Source: an uncultured Roseibium sp. (lineage in GTDB: Bacteria > Pseudomonadota > Alphaproteobacteria > Rhizobiales > Stappiaceae). From it: 64,000 nucleotides of DNA. Made by a program: the position numbers and the translations under genes. Shown here one piece after another: positions 11,062-19,826 of the stretch (position 1 is the stretch's first letter; each line of letters starts with the position of its first letter). The notes under the pieces are model-generated. The model did no database searches. It was not told the DNA's origin and saw only the letters and a program-made list of their open reading frames with translations. Location of the stretch: positions 620,001 through 684,000 of the forward strand of contig NZ_OY780957.1 in assembly GCF_963675985.1 (NCBI RefSeq), given 5' to 3'.

Positions 11062-11829
11062 ATGGATCTGGCGACCCTAATCGGTATCATCGGTGCCTTC
11101 GGTATCGTGGTCACGGCAATTTTCCTCGGCGGAAGTTTCGGACAGTTCATCGATGTCCCTTCCGTTCTGATTGTTGTCGGGGGCGGTTTCGCGGCCACGC
11201 TGATCCGCTTTCAGATTTCTGACATCATCTCAGCGTTTGGAACCGGCTTCAAAGTCGCCCTTGCAGGCAAAAACCTGAGCCCCCGGGACCTGATCGCCGA
11301 AATCACCACCCTCGGTGAAGTCGTCCGCAAATCCGGTCCGCTGGGACTTGAAAACGTCGACGTCTCGGACCCGATCCTTGCCAAGGGCGTCCAGTACATC
11401 GCCGATGGCTATGAGCATGAATTCATCAGGGAAGCGATGGAGCGCGAGCGCGACCTTCAGCTGACACGCCTGGCTGAAGGAAAACGCGTCTTCAAGGCAC
11501 TCGGCGATTCTGCACCGGCCTTCGGCATGATCGGCACCCTGGTCGGTCTGGTGCAGATGCTTGCCAACATGGACGACCCGGCCGCAATTGGCCCGTCCAT
11601 GGCTGTGGCCCTTCTGACGACGCTCTACGGCGCCCTGATTTCAAACATTATCTGCCTGCCGCTGGTGGACAAGCTGGACGCCAAGTTCGACGTCGACGAA
11701 CTCAACCAGACGCTGATCATCGACGGTGTTCTGCAGATCCGCGAATCCAAGAGCCCCGCGCTCATCAAAGAAATGCTCATTGCTTATCTGCCGGAAAAGA
11801 TCCGGGCGGACATGGAAGAGGCCGCCTGA
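11062..11829 (+). CDS. Flagellar motor stator protein, PomA/MotA type
   Basis: 255 residues from the ATG at 11062, matching PomA length. The N-terminus MDLATLIGIIGAFGIV is the typical PomA start. An upstream in-frame ATG at 11023 would add 13 atypical residues. Four membrane segments are visible (about 5-25, 32-52, and two between about 150 and 200). Between them is a cytoplasmic loop with charged residues for rotor contact, and the region PAFGMIGTLVGLVQML is the MotA_ExbB signature. It forms the ion channel with the MotB-like protein encoded next. No other flagellar genes are nearby. Confidence 0.92.
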   Translation: MDLATLIGIIGAFGIVVTAIFLGGSFGQFIDVPSVLIVVGGGFAATLIRFQISDIISAFGTGFKVALAGKNLSPRDLIAEITTLGEVVRKSGPLGLENVDVSDPILAKGVQYIADGYEHEFIREAMERERDLQLTRLAEGKRVFKALGDSAPAFGMIGTLVGLVQMLANMDDPAAIGPSMAVALLTTLYGALISNIICLPLVDKLDAKFDVDELNQTLIIDGVLQIRESKSPALIKEMLIAYLPEKIRADMEEAA

Positions 11830-11862
11830 TCCGTCAGGCGGAATTCAACGGGAAAGACGGCT

Positions 11863-12717
11863 ATGGCGAGAAAGAAGCCGCAAGGCGGCGGTGGCGCACC
11901 GGACTGGCTGGTCACGTTCGCGGACCTGATGTCGCTTCTCGTGTGTTTCTTCGTTCTGATCATTTCGTTTTCGATCCAGGACAAGCAGAAGCTGCAGGTC
12001 GTGGCCGGCTCCATGCGCGAAGCCTTCGGCGTGAAGGAAACCTCCAAGCGCACCGGCATTATCGAAGTCGAAGGTATTCCTGTTCGCGACTACATGAAGC
12101 AGATCACCCAGGTTCCTCAGGAACTGGATTCCGATTTCTCCCAGGAACGTCACGACAACCGGCAGAAGCAGGGGCCGGAAGCCAATACCTATGACACATT
12201 GAAGGCAGACATCGAAAAGCCGCGCCAATTCGCCACCGCGGCCGCCTCGCTGCGCCAGGCCTGGCAGGAGATGCCGGAAATCACCGAAATCTCCAACAAC
12301 ATTATCATGGAAGAGACCGATGAGGGCCTGAACATCATGCTGGTCGACCAGGATGGCCGTTCCATGTTCCGCGAGGGCTCGAAATACCCGTACGAAACCA
12401 CCCGGCGACTGCTCGCCAAGATGGCCCCGGTTATCGCACAGATGCCGAACAGGGTGGAAATCACCGGCCACACGACGGCCGGCAAACAGGCTATGGATCC
12501 GACCTACACCGGATGGGACCTGTCCTCGGAACGCGCCAACGTGGCTCGACAGATCCTCAATGAATACGGCGTTCCGGACGATCAGTTCTACGCGGTCACC
12601 GGCAAGTCCGATACGGAGCCGTTGTTCCCGAACGACCCCTATCTTGCCGCGAACCGACGCATCGGCATCCTTCTGAAGGCCGAGGCGCCGCCGATTCCTC
12701 CCGGCCACAAGCCTTAA
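11863..12717 (+). CDS. Flagellar motor stator protein, PomB/MotB type (OmpA domain)
   Basis: 284 residues. A short basic N-terminus leads to one membrane helix (about 15-35) carrying the ion-binding Asp in TFADLMSLLVCFFVLIISFS (D21). A periplasmic linker and a C-terminal OmpA-like peptidoglycan-binding domain follow (about 150-275), with VEITGHTTA and LSSERANVARQIL. It anchors the stator to the wall. It lies 33 bases after the PomA-like gene. Whether H+ or Na+ drives it cannot be decided here, although the PomAB-like form hints at Na+ in a marine organism. Confidence 0.92.
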   Translation: MARKKPQGGGGAPDWLVTFADLMSLLVCFFVLIISFSIQDKQKLQVVAGSMREAFGVKETSKRTGIIEVEGIPVRDYMKQITQVPQELDSDFSQERHDNRQKQGPEANTYDTLKADIEKPRQFATAAASLRQAWQEMPEITEISNNIIMEETDEGLNIMLVDQDGRSMFREGSKYPYETTRRLLAKMAPVIAQMPNRVEITGHTTAGKQAMDPTYTGWDLSSERANVARQILNEYGVPDDQFYAVTGKSDTEPLFPNDPYLAANRRIGILLKAEAPPIPPGHKP

Positions 12718-12739
12718 ACGCATCGCCTTTAAAGTCGAC

Positions 12740-13213
12740 TTAGGCGTTCCCGGCTTCCGCCTCCAAAGGGGCCACGACAAGCCGCGCGCCGTCGATCCGC
12801 TCGACCGTCACGGTCGTGCCTGCGGGAAGGTCCGGTCCGGAAATCCGCCAGACGGTATCGTCGATCGAAAGCTGGCCCGAGCCTTGCTGCAACGGTGTCT
12901 CTAGAACGAACCGGCGACCGATATAACGGCTGCCGCGGCGGTTCAGCCCCGGATCCCCGGCTTCCGACGACATTTTAGACATCATGTAGCGGCCGGCGAT
13001 CAGGGTCGCGAAAGACAGGACAAGGAAAATCACGAGGTTCGTCTGCCACGACAAGTCGACGAACAACGCCAGCGTCCCCACAAGGATCGCGGAGATCCCG
13101 AACCACAGAAAGACGGTTCCCGGCGCAAGCACCTCCAAGCCGATCAGGATGAGGCCGATGACCCACCAGTTCCACGGACCGAGTTCCAGGACAATCCGTT
13201 CGATAATGCTCAC
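12740..13213 (-). CDS. NfeD-family membrane protein (YbbJ-like)
   Basis: 157 residues from a GTG start that overlaps the SPFH stop codon (GTGA, 4 bases), implying translational coupling. Three to four hydrophobic segments (about 13-75, e.g. VIGLILIGLEVLAPGTVFLWFG) precede a C-terminal OB-fold-like domain (about 85-150, GSGQLSIDDTVWRI). NfeD proteins partner with SPFH/stomatin proteins, as YbbJ does with QmcA (YbbK). Exact function is unknown; a role in membrane microdomain organisation or quality control is likely. Confidence 0.88.
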   Translation of the reverse strand: MSIIERIVLELGPWNWWVIGLILIGLEVLAPGTVFLWFGISAILVGTLALFVDLSWQTNLVIFLVLSFATLIAGRYMMSKMSSEAGDPGLNRRGSRYIGRRFVLETPLQQGSGQLSIDDTVWRISGPDLPAGTTVTVERIDGARLVVAPLEAEAGNA

Positions 13214-14205
13214 GCGTCGTCTCCGCCCGGCGTCGATCCGGTATCGGGAACCCGGCCGGTGGACCGGGGCTCTTTCCTGTCATTGCCGAAGGCTTCCTTG
13301 GCGATCTCGCCGATACCGCTGAGACTGCCGAGAAGGGAAGACGCCTCCATTGGCAGGATCAGCGTCTTCTGGTTCCGGGAATTCGCCAGCTCGCGGAAAG
13401 CTTCGACATATTTGTTAGCGACGAAGTAGTTGATCGCCTGAACGTTCCCGTCCGAGATTGCATTGCTGACCATTTTGGTCGCCTTGGCTTCCGCCTCAGC
13501 CTCGCGTTCGCGCGCTTCCGCATCGCGGAACGCGGATTCCCGGCGGCCCTCTGCCTCCAGGATCAGCGACTGTTTTTCCCCTTCCGCCTTCAGGATTTCC
13601 GACTGGCGCTTGCCTTCGGCTTCCAGAATGGACGCACGCTTGTCGCGTTCCGCCTTCATCTGGCGGGCCATGGCATCCACCAGATCCCGCGGCGGGTTGA
13701 TGTCCTTGATTTCGATACGGGTGACCTTCACGCCCCAGGGCTCCGCCGCCGCATCAACAACCCGCAACAGCCGGGAGTTGATTTCATCGCGGTTTGAAAG
13801 CAGTTCGTCCAGATCCATCGACCCCATGACCGAACGGATATTCGTCATCGTCAAATTGAGAATGGCGTTCTGAAGACCGAGAACCTCATAAGCCGCCCTG
13901 GCCGCATCGAGGACCTGGTAGAAAGTGATACCGTCAGCCGTAACGGTGGCATTGTCTCGCGTAATGACTTCCTGCGATTCAACATCGAGAACCTGCTCCA
14001 TCATGTTCAGCTTGTGGCCGACCCGATCGATGAAGGGAATGATGAAATTCAATCCCGGCGACAGGGTTTTCCGGTACTTTCCGAAGCGCTCGATCGTGTA
14101 GTTGTACCCTTGGGGAACAGTCTTGACCCCGGAGAAGATCACCAGGATGGCCAAGAACAGGACGATAATCAGAACGATATCGAACCCAAACAGATTTGCA
14201 GGCAT
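13210..14205 (-). CDS. SPFH/Band 7 stomatin-like protein (QmcA/paraslipin type)
   Basis: 331 residues. An N-terminal membrane anchor (about 8-25) precedes the SPFH domain (about 27-190; VPQGYNYTIERFGKYRKTLSPG, IRSVMGSMDLDELL). A coiled coil with degenerate repeats (EAEGKRQSEILKAEGEKQ..., about 195-255) follows, then a C-terminal region with GSLSGIGEIAKEAFG. Such proteins form large membrane rings or lipid-raft-like domains and associate with membrane proteases. The gene is the first of a two-gene unit with the NfeD gene. Confidence 0.92.
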   Translation of the reverse strand: MPANLFGFDIVLIIVLFLAILVIFSGVKTVPQGYNYTIERFGKYRKTLSPGLNFIIPFIDRVGHKLNMMEQVLDVESQEVITRDNATVTADGITFYQVLDAARAAYEVLGLQNAILNLTMTNIRSVMGSMDLDELLSNRDEINSRLLRVVDAAAEPWGVKVTRIEIKDINPPRDLVDAMARQMKAERDKRASILEAEGKRQSEILKAEGEKQSLILEAEGRRESAFRDAEAREREAEAEAKATKMVSNAISDGNVQAINYFVANKYVEAFRELANSRNQKTLILPMEASSLLGSLSGIGEIAKEAFGNDRKEPRSTGRVPDTGSTPGGDDA

Positions 14206-14465
14206 TCAATTCTCCCAAGTGCACAAGACAGTCACCAGTTATGTTTTCGCCAGTATGCCTAAGCTTATAGGGCCGCACCAGCCCAAGAATGATGACGTTC
14301 AATGACTAAAACGGACGGCGGCTTCGGCGACGTTTCAAGGGCCCCGATCCTGCAGTGTTTCTCCCTTCAGGAGCAGCGTGATCGCTCCCGCACAGGTCTG
14401 TCTCAAAAAATCCCGTTTTGAAACGAGGTCTTCTCGATACATCGGCCGGCGCAGGTGTCTTACGA

Positions 14466-14786
14466 TCAAACATCAAGGCGAAAAGGCTTCCCTCGCGCAT
14501 ACGTATCCCATCCGCTTGAGAGCGCAAGCCTCACCGCTGCTTCGAGGTCAGCTTGATGAATTTGGGGTCTATGGCGATAGCCACGAGCGCGCTGTGCGGC
14601 ATTCCTGGGCATTGGAAATTGAAGAAGCGCTTCGCGACCAGCTGTATCTGCAGCACACACCGCAACGAGCATTCCTTGCCAACCGTCAATCGTGCACCAC
14701 TGCGGTTCACGACGAAGTTCCCATTCGTAGGTATCCCCATCAAGGACAAACGAGCCAGTCAGAGTACGGGTCGGCAACATGCGCAC
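14466..14786 (-). CDS. Small conserved-looking hypothetical protein
   Basis: 106 residues. I recall similar short proteins in other alphaproteobacteria but know no function. Features are a compact beta-rich N-terminal half (SFVLDGDTYEWELRREPQW), a central AGREALLQFPMPRNA segment, and an ending that looks like a helix followed by a strand (ADLEAAVRLALSSGWD). There is no signal peptide. Local GC is lower than in neighbours and no good ribosome site precedes the ATG, so the start is uncertain. The other frames in 14206-14862 lack coherent features. Confidence 0.65.
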   Translation of the reverse strand: MRMLPTRTLTGSFVLDGDTYEWELRREPQWCTIDGWQGMLVAVCAADTAGREALLQFPMPRNAAQRARGYRHRPQIHQADLEAAVRLALSSGWDTYARGKPFRLDV

Positions 14787-14862
14787 AAGCTAGCAAGCGA
14801 ACAGCAGCTGTTACCAGCGCAAAATCGTACTAACCCTCAAGCAGATAATGTGCCCGCATCGC

Positions 14863-15939
14863 TTACAGCCAGCCACCGAGTTCGCGGCGCACGACATGCT
14901 CGATCACATCCATTCCCAGGTCGCTGTCGTTCAGGCAGGGAATGTGACTGAAATTCTTACCGCCGTTCTCTTCGAAAATCTCGGCGGCTTCCCCGGCGAT
15001 TTCTTCCAGGGTTTCCAGACAGTCGGCCACGAAACCCGGGTTCATCACCGCGATGTTCTTCACCCCGTCCTTCGCCAACTGCTCCACCGTCTTGTCCGTG
15101 TAAGGCTGAAGCCATTCCTCCGGCCCGAAGCGCGACTGGAAGGTGATCCGGAGCCTGTCTTCGTCCCAGCCGAGCACCTCCCGCATCAACCGGGTCGTTT
15201 TCTGGCAGTGACAGTGATAGGGGTCGCCGCGCTTGAAATAGGACTGCGGAATGCCGTGATAGGAGGTCAGCACCAGATCCGGCTCGAAATCCAATCCGGC
15301 CAGGTGCCGCTCGATCGATTTTGCAAGCGCTGTCACGTAGACCGGATCGTCATGATAGGGCGGCACCGTACGGATGGCCGGCTGCCAGCGCATGTCCAGA
15401 AGGGTCCGGCAGACCTCGTCGTTCACAGTCGCCGTCGTGGAGGCCGAATATTGCGGATAAAGCGGAAACACCAGGATCCGGTCGCAGCCATTGGCCTTCA
15501 GCGCCTCCAGACGGGAGCGGATCGACGGCTGGCCGTAGCGCATGGCCCAGTCGACCTGCAACCGGCCGCCGCCATCACCGATCCGCTTGGCCAGTTGGTC
15601 CGACTGGCTGCGGGTGATGGTTCGAAGCGGGGATTCGTCCTTTTCCCGGTTCCAGATCTCTTCATAGGCCTTGCCGGACTTGCCCGGCCGGGTCATCAGA
15701 ACGATACCGTAGAGGATCGGGTACCAGAGAGCCCGAGGCCATTCGATCACACGTTTGTCGGAAAGAAATTCGCGCAGGTAGCGGCGCATGGGCCAATAGG
15801 ATGTCCCGTCGGGAGTACCCAGGTTCACGAGAAGCACACCGACCCGGCCCGTCTTCACAGGAGCGTGCCCCGCGGGCAACTGGACCTTGCGCATGTCTTC
15901 TTGTTTTTCCGGTATGGACGGCGTCGTTTGATCGGTCAT
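14863..15939 (-). CDS. hemH: Ferrochelatase
   Basis: 358 residues. It inserts Fe2+ into protoporphyrin IX, the last step of haem synthesis. Family motifs are GVLLVNLGTPDGTSYWPMRRYLREFLSD, the catalytic His in LTSYHGIPQSYFKRGDPY, and the second active-site region ITFQSRFGPEEWLQPYTD. The C-terminal part GFVADCLETLEEI carries the conserved Glu residues. The N-terminal ~25 residues before GRVGVLL are extra; an internal Met at residue 16 (MRKVQLPAGH) is an alternative start. Cysteines occur at HCHCQK and in FSHIPCLNDSD, so a [2Fe-2S] cluster of the kind known in some alphaproteobacterial enzymes is possible but not shown. Confidence 0.96.
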   Translation of the reverse strand: MTDQTTPSIPEKQEDMRKVQLPAGHAPVKTGRVGVLLVNLGTPDGTSYWPMRRYLREFLSDKRVIEWPRALWYPILYGIVLMTRPGKSGKAYEEIWNREKDESPLRTITRSQSDQLAKRIGDGGGRLQVDWAMRYGQPSIRSRLEALKANGCDRILVFPLYPQYSASTTATVNDEVCRTLLDMRWQPAIRTVPPYHDDPVYVTALAKSIERHLAGLDFEPDLVLTSYHGIPQSYFKRGDPYHCHCQKTTRLMREVLGWDEDRLRITFQSRFGPEEWLQPYTDKTVEQLAKDGVKNIAVMNPGFVADCLETLEEIAGEAAEIFEENGGKNFSHIPCLNDSDLGMDVIEHVVRRELGGWL

Positions 15940-16104
15940 TGAGTGTCCGTAGAAAGGGGCCTGTGGCAGAGCCGCGAACCGTGCCTTTGAACGGTCCGTG
16001 TCAAACCCTACGCATACACTCAGCCTTTAGATCATAACGCGTCCAAATAAAACCCGTGGAAGGATCTCCAGGCGATCCGAACGGCGTCCGTATCCGGCCC
16101 GCTT

Positions 16105-17343
16105 CTAACCATATTCGCGTTCGTCGGAAATCACCTTGCCGTCGTTCGGCAATGCGCCCGGCGCGACAATTTCAATCGCCCCCTTCAGCCGGGTCACGTC
16201 CCGTAGCGTCCCGCCGACACGCTCGGCCAGATCGGCGGCAGGGTTCGCCACTTCGACCGTGAGCGTCATCACATCGGCTTCCCCGTCCCGGCCGACGGTC
16301 AAGCGTGCCCTCGAGATCTCGTCATGGGTTTTGACGATTTCATCGATCTGGGTCGGATCGACGAACATGCCCTTGATCTTGGTGCGTTGGTCCGCCCGGC
16401 CCATCCACCCGGCAATGCGCCGGTTGGTCCGCCCGCAGGGCGATTGACCCGGCAGGACGGCGGACAGATCGCCGGTTCCGAACCGGATCAACGGATAGAT
16501 CCGATTGAACGCGGTCACGACCAATTCGCCGACCTCGCCGTCCGCCACAGGTTCGCCGGTTCCCGGACGAACAATTTCAACGATATAGTCTTCGTTGACG
16601 ATCATGCCTTCGCGGGCTTCACTCTCGTAGGCAATGACCCCGAGATCCGCCGTCGCATAGCACTGGCTCACGCGAATGCCTCTCGCCTCGTATTCCTCGC
16701 GCAGGGACGGAAACAGGGCGCCGCCGGAGACCAGTGCCGTCTTGATGGAGGAAACGTCCCGCCCCTGTTCGTCTCCACGGTCGAGCAGGATCTTCAGATA
16801 ATCCGGCGTGCCGATGAAGGCAGTGGGTTTCAGAACCTCGATGGCCTCCACCTGCATGTCGGTATTGCCGACCCCGGCCGGGAAGACCGTGCATCCAAGC
16901 GCCCGCGCGCCGTGATCCAGAATGAAACCGCCCGGCGTCAGGTGATAGGAAAAGGCATTGATGACCACCTCGCCCTTGCGGACACCGGCAGCAAAGAGTG
17001 CGCGCGCGCCGTTCCAGGGATCATCTCCGGATGCCTGCGGTTCCCAGATCGGTCCCGGCGACATGAACACCCGCTCGACACCGCCAAGAGTTCCGGCGAG
17101 GAAGCCGCCAAAGGGCGGATTTTCCTTTTGCCGCACCAGAAGCTCCGACTTCCGCAGAACCGGAAGCGACGCAAGTGCCTCGCGAGAAGTTACCTTCGCA
17201 AGATCGGCCCCGCGCAGATGCTCCGCCCATCCGGACGCGGCAGCCACGGCATGGTTCAGGAAATCCGGCAATTTGGCAAAAAGTTCCGCCTCGCGCTGAT
17301 CGGCCGCCTTCCGCTCGCGCGCATCAAACATGTCGTCGCTCAT
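16105..17343 (-). CDS. Phenylacetate-CoA ligase-like (PaaK family) AMP-forming ligase
   Basis: 412 residues, similar in length to PaaK. Adenylation-family features are ERVFMSPGPIWEPQ, TAFIGTPDYLKILL, the central TALVSGGALFPSL region and SQCYATADLGVIAYE. The hinge follows (YPLIRFGTGDLSAVL, then GRADQRTKIKGMFVDPTQID), with a small C-terminal AMP-binding domain. It likely makes the CoA thioester of an aromatic or related carboxylic acid. The start has GGAGAC a few bases upstream. It lies downstream of the acid-importer operon on the same strand, separated by a repeat, so a linked catabolic role is plausible. The substrate is unknown. Confidence 0.88.
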   Translation of the reverse strand: MSDDMFDARERKAADQREAELFAKLPDFLNHAVAAASGWAEHLRGADLAKVTSREALASLPVLRKSELLVRQKENPPFGGFLAGTLGGVERVFMSPGPIWEPQASGDDPWNGARALFAAGVRKGEVVINAFSYHLTPGGFILDHGARALGCTVFPAGVGNTDMQVEAIEVLKPTAFIGTPDYLKILLDRGDEQGRDVSSIKTALVSGGALFPSLREEYEARGIRVSQCYATADLGVIAYESEAREGMIVNEDYIVEIVRPGTGEPVADGEVGELVVTAFNRIYPLIRFGTGDLSAVLPGQSPCGRTNRRIAGWMGRADQRTKIKGMFVDPTQIDEIVKTHDEISRARLTVGRDGEADVMTLTVEVANPAADLAERVGGTLRDVTRLKGAIEIVAPGALPNDGKVISDEREYG

Positions 17344-17372
17344 GATCGTCTCCGCTTCCCCAGAGATATCTT

Positions 17373-17478
17373 CTAGAGCATCTCGCGTTCATTCGAATTC
17401 ACGCGACATGCTCTATCCGTTACTGGCACACATCTTGTTGCGAAAAACCGGTATCCACTTTTTCGCGACGTGCTCTAG
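17373..17478. repeat. Palindromic intergenic repeat element (mosaic of two dyads with outer inverted repeats)
   Basis: Outer 8-bp inverted repeats CTAGAGCA/TGCTCTAG bound about 106 bases. Inside are two dyads. The first is GAGCATCTCGCGT...ACGCGACATGCTC around GAATTC, with one mismatch. The second is CGAAAAA-CCGGTATCCAC-TTTTTCG. The form resembles the dispersed palindromic repeats of rhizobial-type genomes (RIME-like), from memory. The terminal CTAG supplies the TAG stop of the livF-like gene (stop at 17475-17477). Transcribed, it would fold into two stem-loops and could end or stabilise the operon mRNA. Confidence 0.8.
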
Positions 17479-18332
17479 GCCAACCAGCGTTTCCTTCGCT
17501 TGTAGTGCTTGACGTCCCGGAACGATTTACGTCCCTCGCCGCCGACACCCAGGTAGAATTCCTTCACGTCCTCGTTTTCCCGCAACGCCTTGGCTTCGCC
17601 GTCGAGCACGATCCGGCCGGATTCGAGAATGTAGCCGTAGGTGGCGTATCTCAGCGCCACGTTCGTGTTCTGCTCCGCGAGAAGGAAGGAGACGCCTTCC
17701 CGGTCGTTGAGCTGTTTCACAATTTCGAAAATCTCTTCCACGAGCTGCGGCGCCAGACCCATGGACGGTTCGTCGAGCAGGATCATCTTGGGCCGGCTCA
17801 TCAGCGCCCGGCCAATGGCGCACATCTGCTGCTCGCCGCCGGAGGTGTAGCCAGCCTGGCTTTGACGGCGCTCCCTGAGCCTCGGGAAATAGCGATAGAC
17901 CATCTCCAGATCCTCACGGATGGCAGCCGATCCGTCCTTTCTGGTATAGGCGCCCGTCAGCAGGTTTTCCTCGATTGTCAGATGGCCGAAACAATGACGG
18001 CCTTCCATGACCTGAATGCAGCCACGCCGCACGAGGTCGTTGGGCGAAAGTGCCTGCACTTCTTCGTTCTCGAAGACGATCTTGCCCTTGGTCACCTCGC
18101 CCCGTTCCGCGCCCAGCAGATTGGAAACGGCCTTCAGCGTGGTGGTTTTCCCGGCGCCGTTGGCACCCAGAAGCGCGACAATACCGCCCCGTGGAATGGT
18201 CAGGGAGACCCCCTTCAGGACCAGGATCACATGATCGTAGATCACTTCGATGTTATTCACCGACAGGATCGTGTCTTTCGATCCCGCAGTCGCCGCATCT
18301 GCTTCGGGTCGCGCCATATCCAGGGTCGACAT
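17475..18332 (-). CDS. Branched-chain-type ABC importer ATP-binding protein (LivF-like)
   Basis: 285 residues from the ATG at 18332, which has GGAGGA 9 bases upstream; longer in-frame readings lack this. Walker A is GANGAGKTT, the signature region is TSGGEQQMCAIGRAL, Walker B is MILLDEPSMGL, and the switch His is replaced by Gln in LLAEQNT, as is usual in LivF. It has an unusual basic C-terminus (KHYKRRKRWLA), and its stop codon lies inside the palindromic repeat. It is the last gene of the operon fadD-like/livG/livH/livM/livK/livF and energises the importer together with LivG. Confidence 0.93.
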   Translation of the reverse strand: MSTLDMARPEADAATAGSKDTILSVNNIEVIYDHVILVLKGVSLTIPRGGIVALLGANGAGKTTTLKAVSNLLGAERGEVTKGKIVFENEEVQALSPNDLVRRGCIQVMEGRHCFGHLTIEENLLTGAYTRKDGSAAIREDLEMVYRYFPRLRERRQSQAGYTSGGEQQMCAIGRALMSRPKMILLDEPSMGLAPQLVEEIFEIVKQLNDREGVSFLLAEQNTNVALRYATYGYILESGRIVLDGEAKALRENEDVKEFYLGVGGEGRKSFRDVKHYKRRKRWLA

Positions 18333-18354
18333 TTTAAAAATTCCTCCGGAAATT

Positions 18355-18379
18355 GTCCCGCCGCCGGTGGCGGCGGGAC
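18355..18379 (-). other. Strong hairpin between the binding-protein gene and the livF-like gene
   Basis: A perfect 11-bp stem (GTCCCGCCGCC/GGCGGCGGGAC) with a 3-base loop, directly downstream of the livK-like stop (18391) and 22 bases upstream of the next start. No T-run is present. The likely role is mRNA 3'-end protection or partial termination that raises binding-protein output. Confidence 0.7.
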
Positions 18380-18390
18380 GAACGACCCGA

Positions 18391-19719
18391 TCAGTTCGGG
18401 CAGGGTTCGGTGCGCTTCGGCCACGGAGCGTTCTTTTCCGCATACTCCTTGGCAGCCGCTTCAAGCATCGGACGGACGATCTCCGTCATCGGCTCGAACC
18501 AGTCGGTGATCTTGTTCCACTTGGAACCATCCCACTGCTGGATGAACACCGGCTCCGAACCGGCGTGATCCTCGCAGGTCACCTTCATCGGATGGGCAAA
18601 GCCGTCCATGCCGATTTCCTTCAGCCGTTCGGCGGTCAGATTCAGGCTTTCCAGACCGATCCGCATATCCTCGCCGGTCAGGACCTTCTTGCCGGTCTTT
18701 TCCTGAGCGGTACGGATGGCTTCGGCAATGATCATGGAATTCAAGACACCGCGGTTGTAGAGCGTGCTCCCGACCATTGCCTTTTCGGTCTGGGTTTTTC
18801 CCGGATCGACCACATACTTCAGGATGTCCTGAATACCCGGATACTCTGTACCGACACCGGAGAAGTTCAATGCCTTGTAGCCCTTGGCCCCGCTACCGCC
18901 GGCAGCGGCGTCGTCATCGCCGGCCGACCACCAGACGCCGATGAAGCGATCCATCGGAAAGCGGGTTTTTACCGCCTCCTTGATGGCGGTCGGGTTCATC
19001 GCGCCCCAGCCCCACATGATCATGTAGTCTGGACGGTCGCGGCGCACGTTCAGCCACTGCGACGACTGGTTCTGCATTTCCTTGCCCGGAACCGGGTACT
19101 TCAGCAGTTCGAAGCCGTATTTCTTGGCCAGGTCTTCCAGAAGCGGAATCGGCTCACGGCCATAACCGGCGTCGAGGAAGAGGTAGCCGATCTTTTTACC
19201 TTTCAGCTGGTCGAGACCGCCTTCCTGATGACCGATGTACTTGATGATCACGGAAGCGCCGTCCCAATAGGTGTCCGGCACATTGAAAATCCACGGGAAC
19301 ACATTTCCGTCGGCCGCGGCTGAGAGGCCATACCCCATGGACAGAACCGGGATCTTGTCCACGGAGGCCTTCGGGATCAGCTGAAGGGTGATACCGGTGG
19401 AGTACGGGTTGTAGACCAGCGCGCCCTTGCCCTTGGTGGCTTCGTAGCACTCGACGCCCTTTTGCGCGTTGTAGCCGGTTTCGCATTCCTCGATATTGAG
19501 CTTCACGCCGCCGATGCCGCCATCGCGTTCGTTGAGCATGGTGAGATAATCCGCCATGCCGTTCGCGATCGGAATACCTGATCCGGCATAAGGGCCGGTC
19601 CGATACGTCAGCAGCGGAACGTAGTTGCTGTCTTCGGCCGCAGCCTGCTGCACCAGGCCCGAAGAGCCTAGAGCAACGGCGACGGCAGTGCCAAGCGCGA
19701 ATTGCTTGAAGTTCATCAT
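18391..19719 (-). CDS. ABC importer periplasmic substrate-binding protein (LivK-like)
   Basis: 442 residues from the ATG at 19719, chosen for the AAGGGAGG just upstream and because a clean signal peptide then follows (cleavage near QQAAA/EDSNY, about residue 31). The mature part is a type I periplasmic-binding fold (PLLTYRTGPYAGSGIPIANGM, KIGYLFLDAGYGREP, DRPDYMIMWGWGAMNPTAI). Paired Cys residues (EECETGY...GVECYEA, and TCEDH...TEPCPN) may form disulfides. It is larger than amino-acid-type LivK (~370). Together with two acyl-CoA ligases nearby, the ligand may be an organic or aromatic acid rather than leucine. This is inference. Confidence 0.9.
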   Translation of the reverse strand: MMNFKQFALGTAVAVALGSSGLVQQAAAEDSNYVPLLTYRTGPYAGSGIPIANGMADYLTMLNERDGGIGGVKLNIEECETGYNAQKGVECYEATKGKGALVYNPYSTGITLQLIPKASVDKIPVLSMGYGLSAAADGNVFPWIFNVPDTYWDGASVIIKYIGHQEGGLDQLKGKKIGYLFLDAGYGREPIPLLEDLAKKYGFELLKYPVPGKEMQNQSSQWLNVRRDRPDYMIMWGWGAMNPTAIKEAVKTRFPMDRFIGVWWSAGDDDAAAGGSGAKGYKALNFSGVGTEYPGIQDILKYVVDPGKTQTEKAMVGSTLYNRGVLNSMIIAEAIRTAQEKTGKKVLTGEDMRIGLESLNLTAERLKEIGMDGFAHPMKVTCEDHAGSEPVFIQQWDGSKWNKITDWFEPMTEIVRPMLEAAAKEYAEKNAPWPKRTEPCPN

Positions 19720-19772
19720 GCATTTCCTCCCTTGCGGCATCGCTCTGGTTCGAGTGCCGCCGGACCGGTTGA

Positions 19773-19808
19773 GCCATCCTCCCCGGACAGGTCCGTTGTC
19801 CGGATGGC
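19773..19808 (-). other. Hairpin upstream of the livK-like gene
   Basis: A 7-bp stem CCGGACA/TGTCCGG with a 7-base loop, extended by GCCAT/ATGGC across a 5-base bulge. It lies about 54 bases before the livK-like start and after the livM-like stop. It may mark a processed or internally initiated 5' end of the binding-protein message. Confidence 0.5.
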
Positions 19809-19826
19809 GTGCCTGAATCCTGCCGC

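Noticed and set aside
14206..14465. 73-codon minus-strand frame (14306-14527) upstream of the SPFH gene
   Set aside because: No ribosome site, Arg-rich without fold-like pattern, and it overlaps the better-supported 106-residue gene. The 260-base gap holds nothing else I can support.
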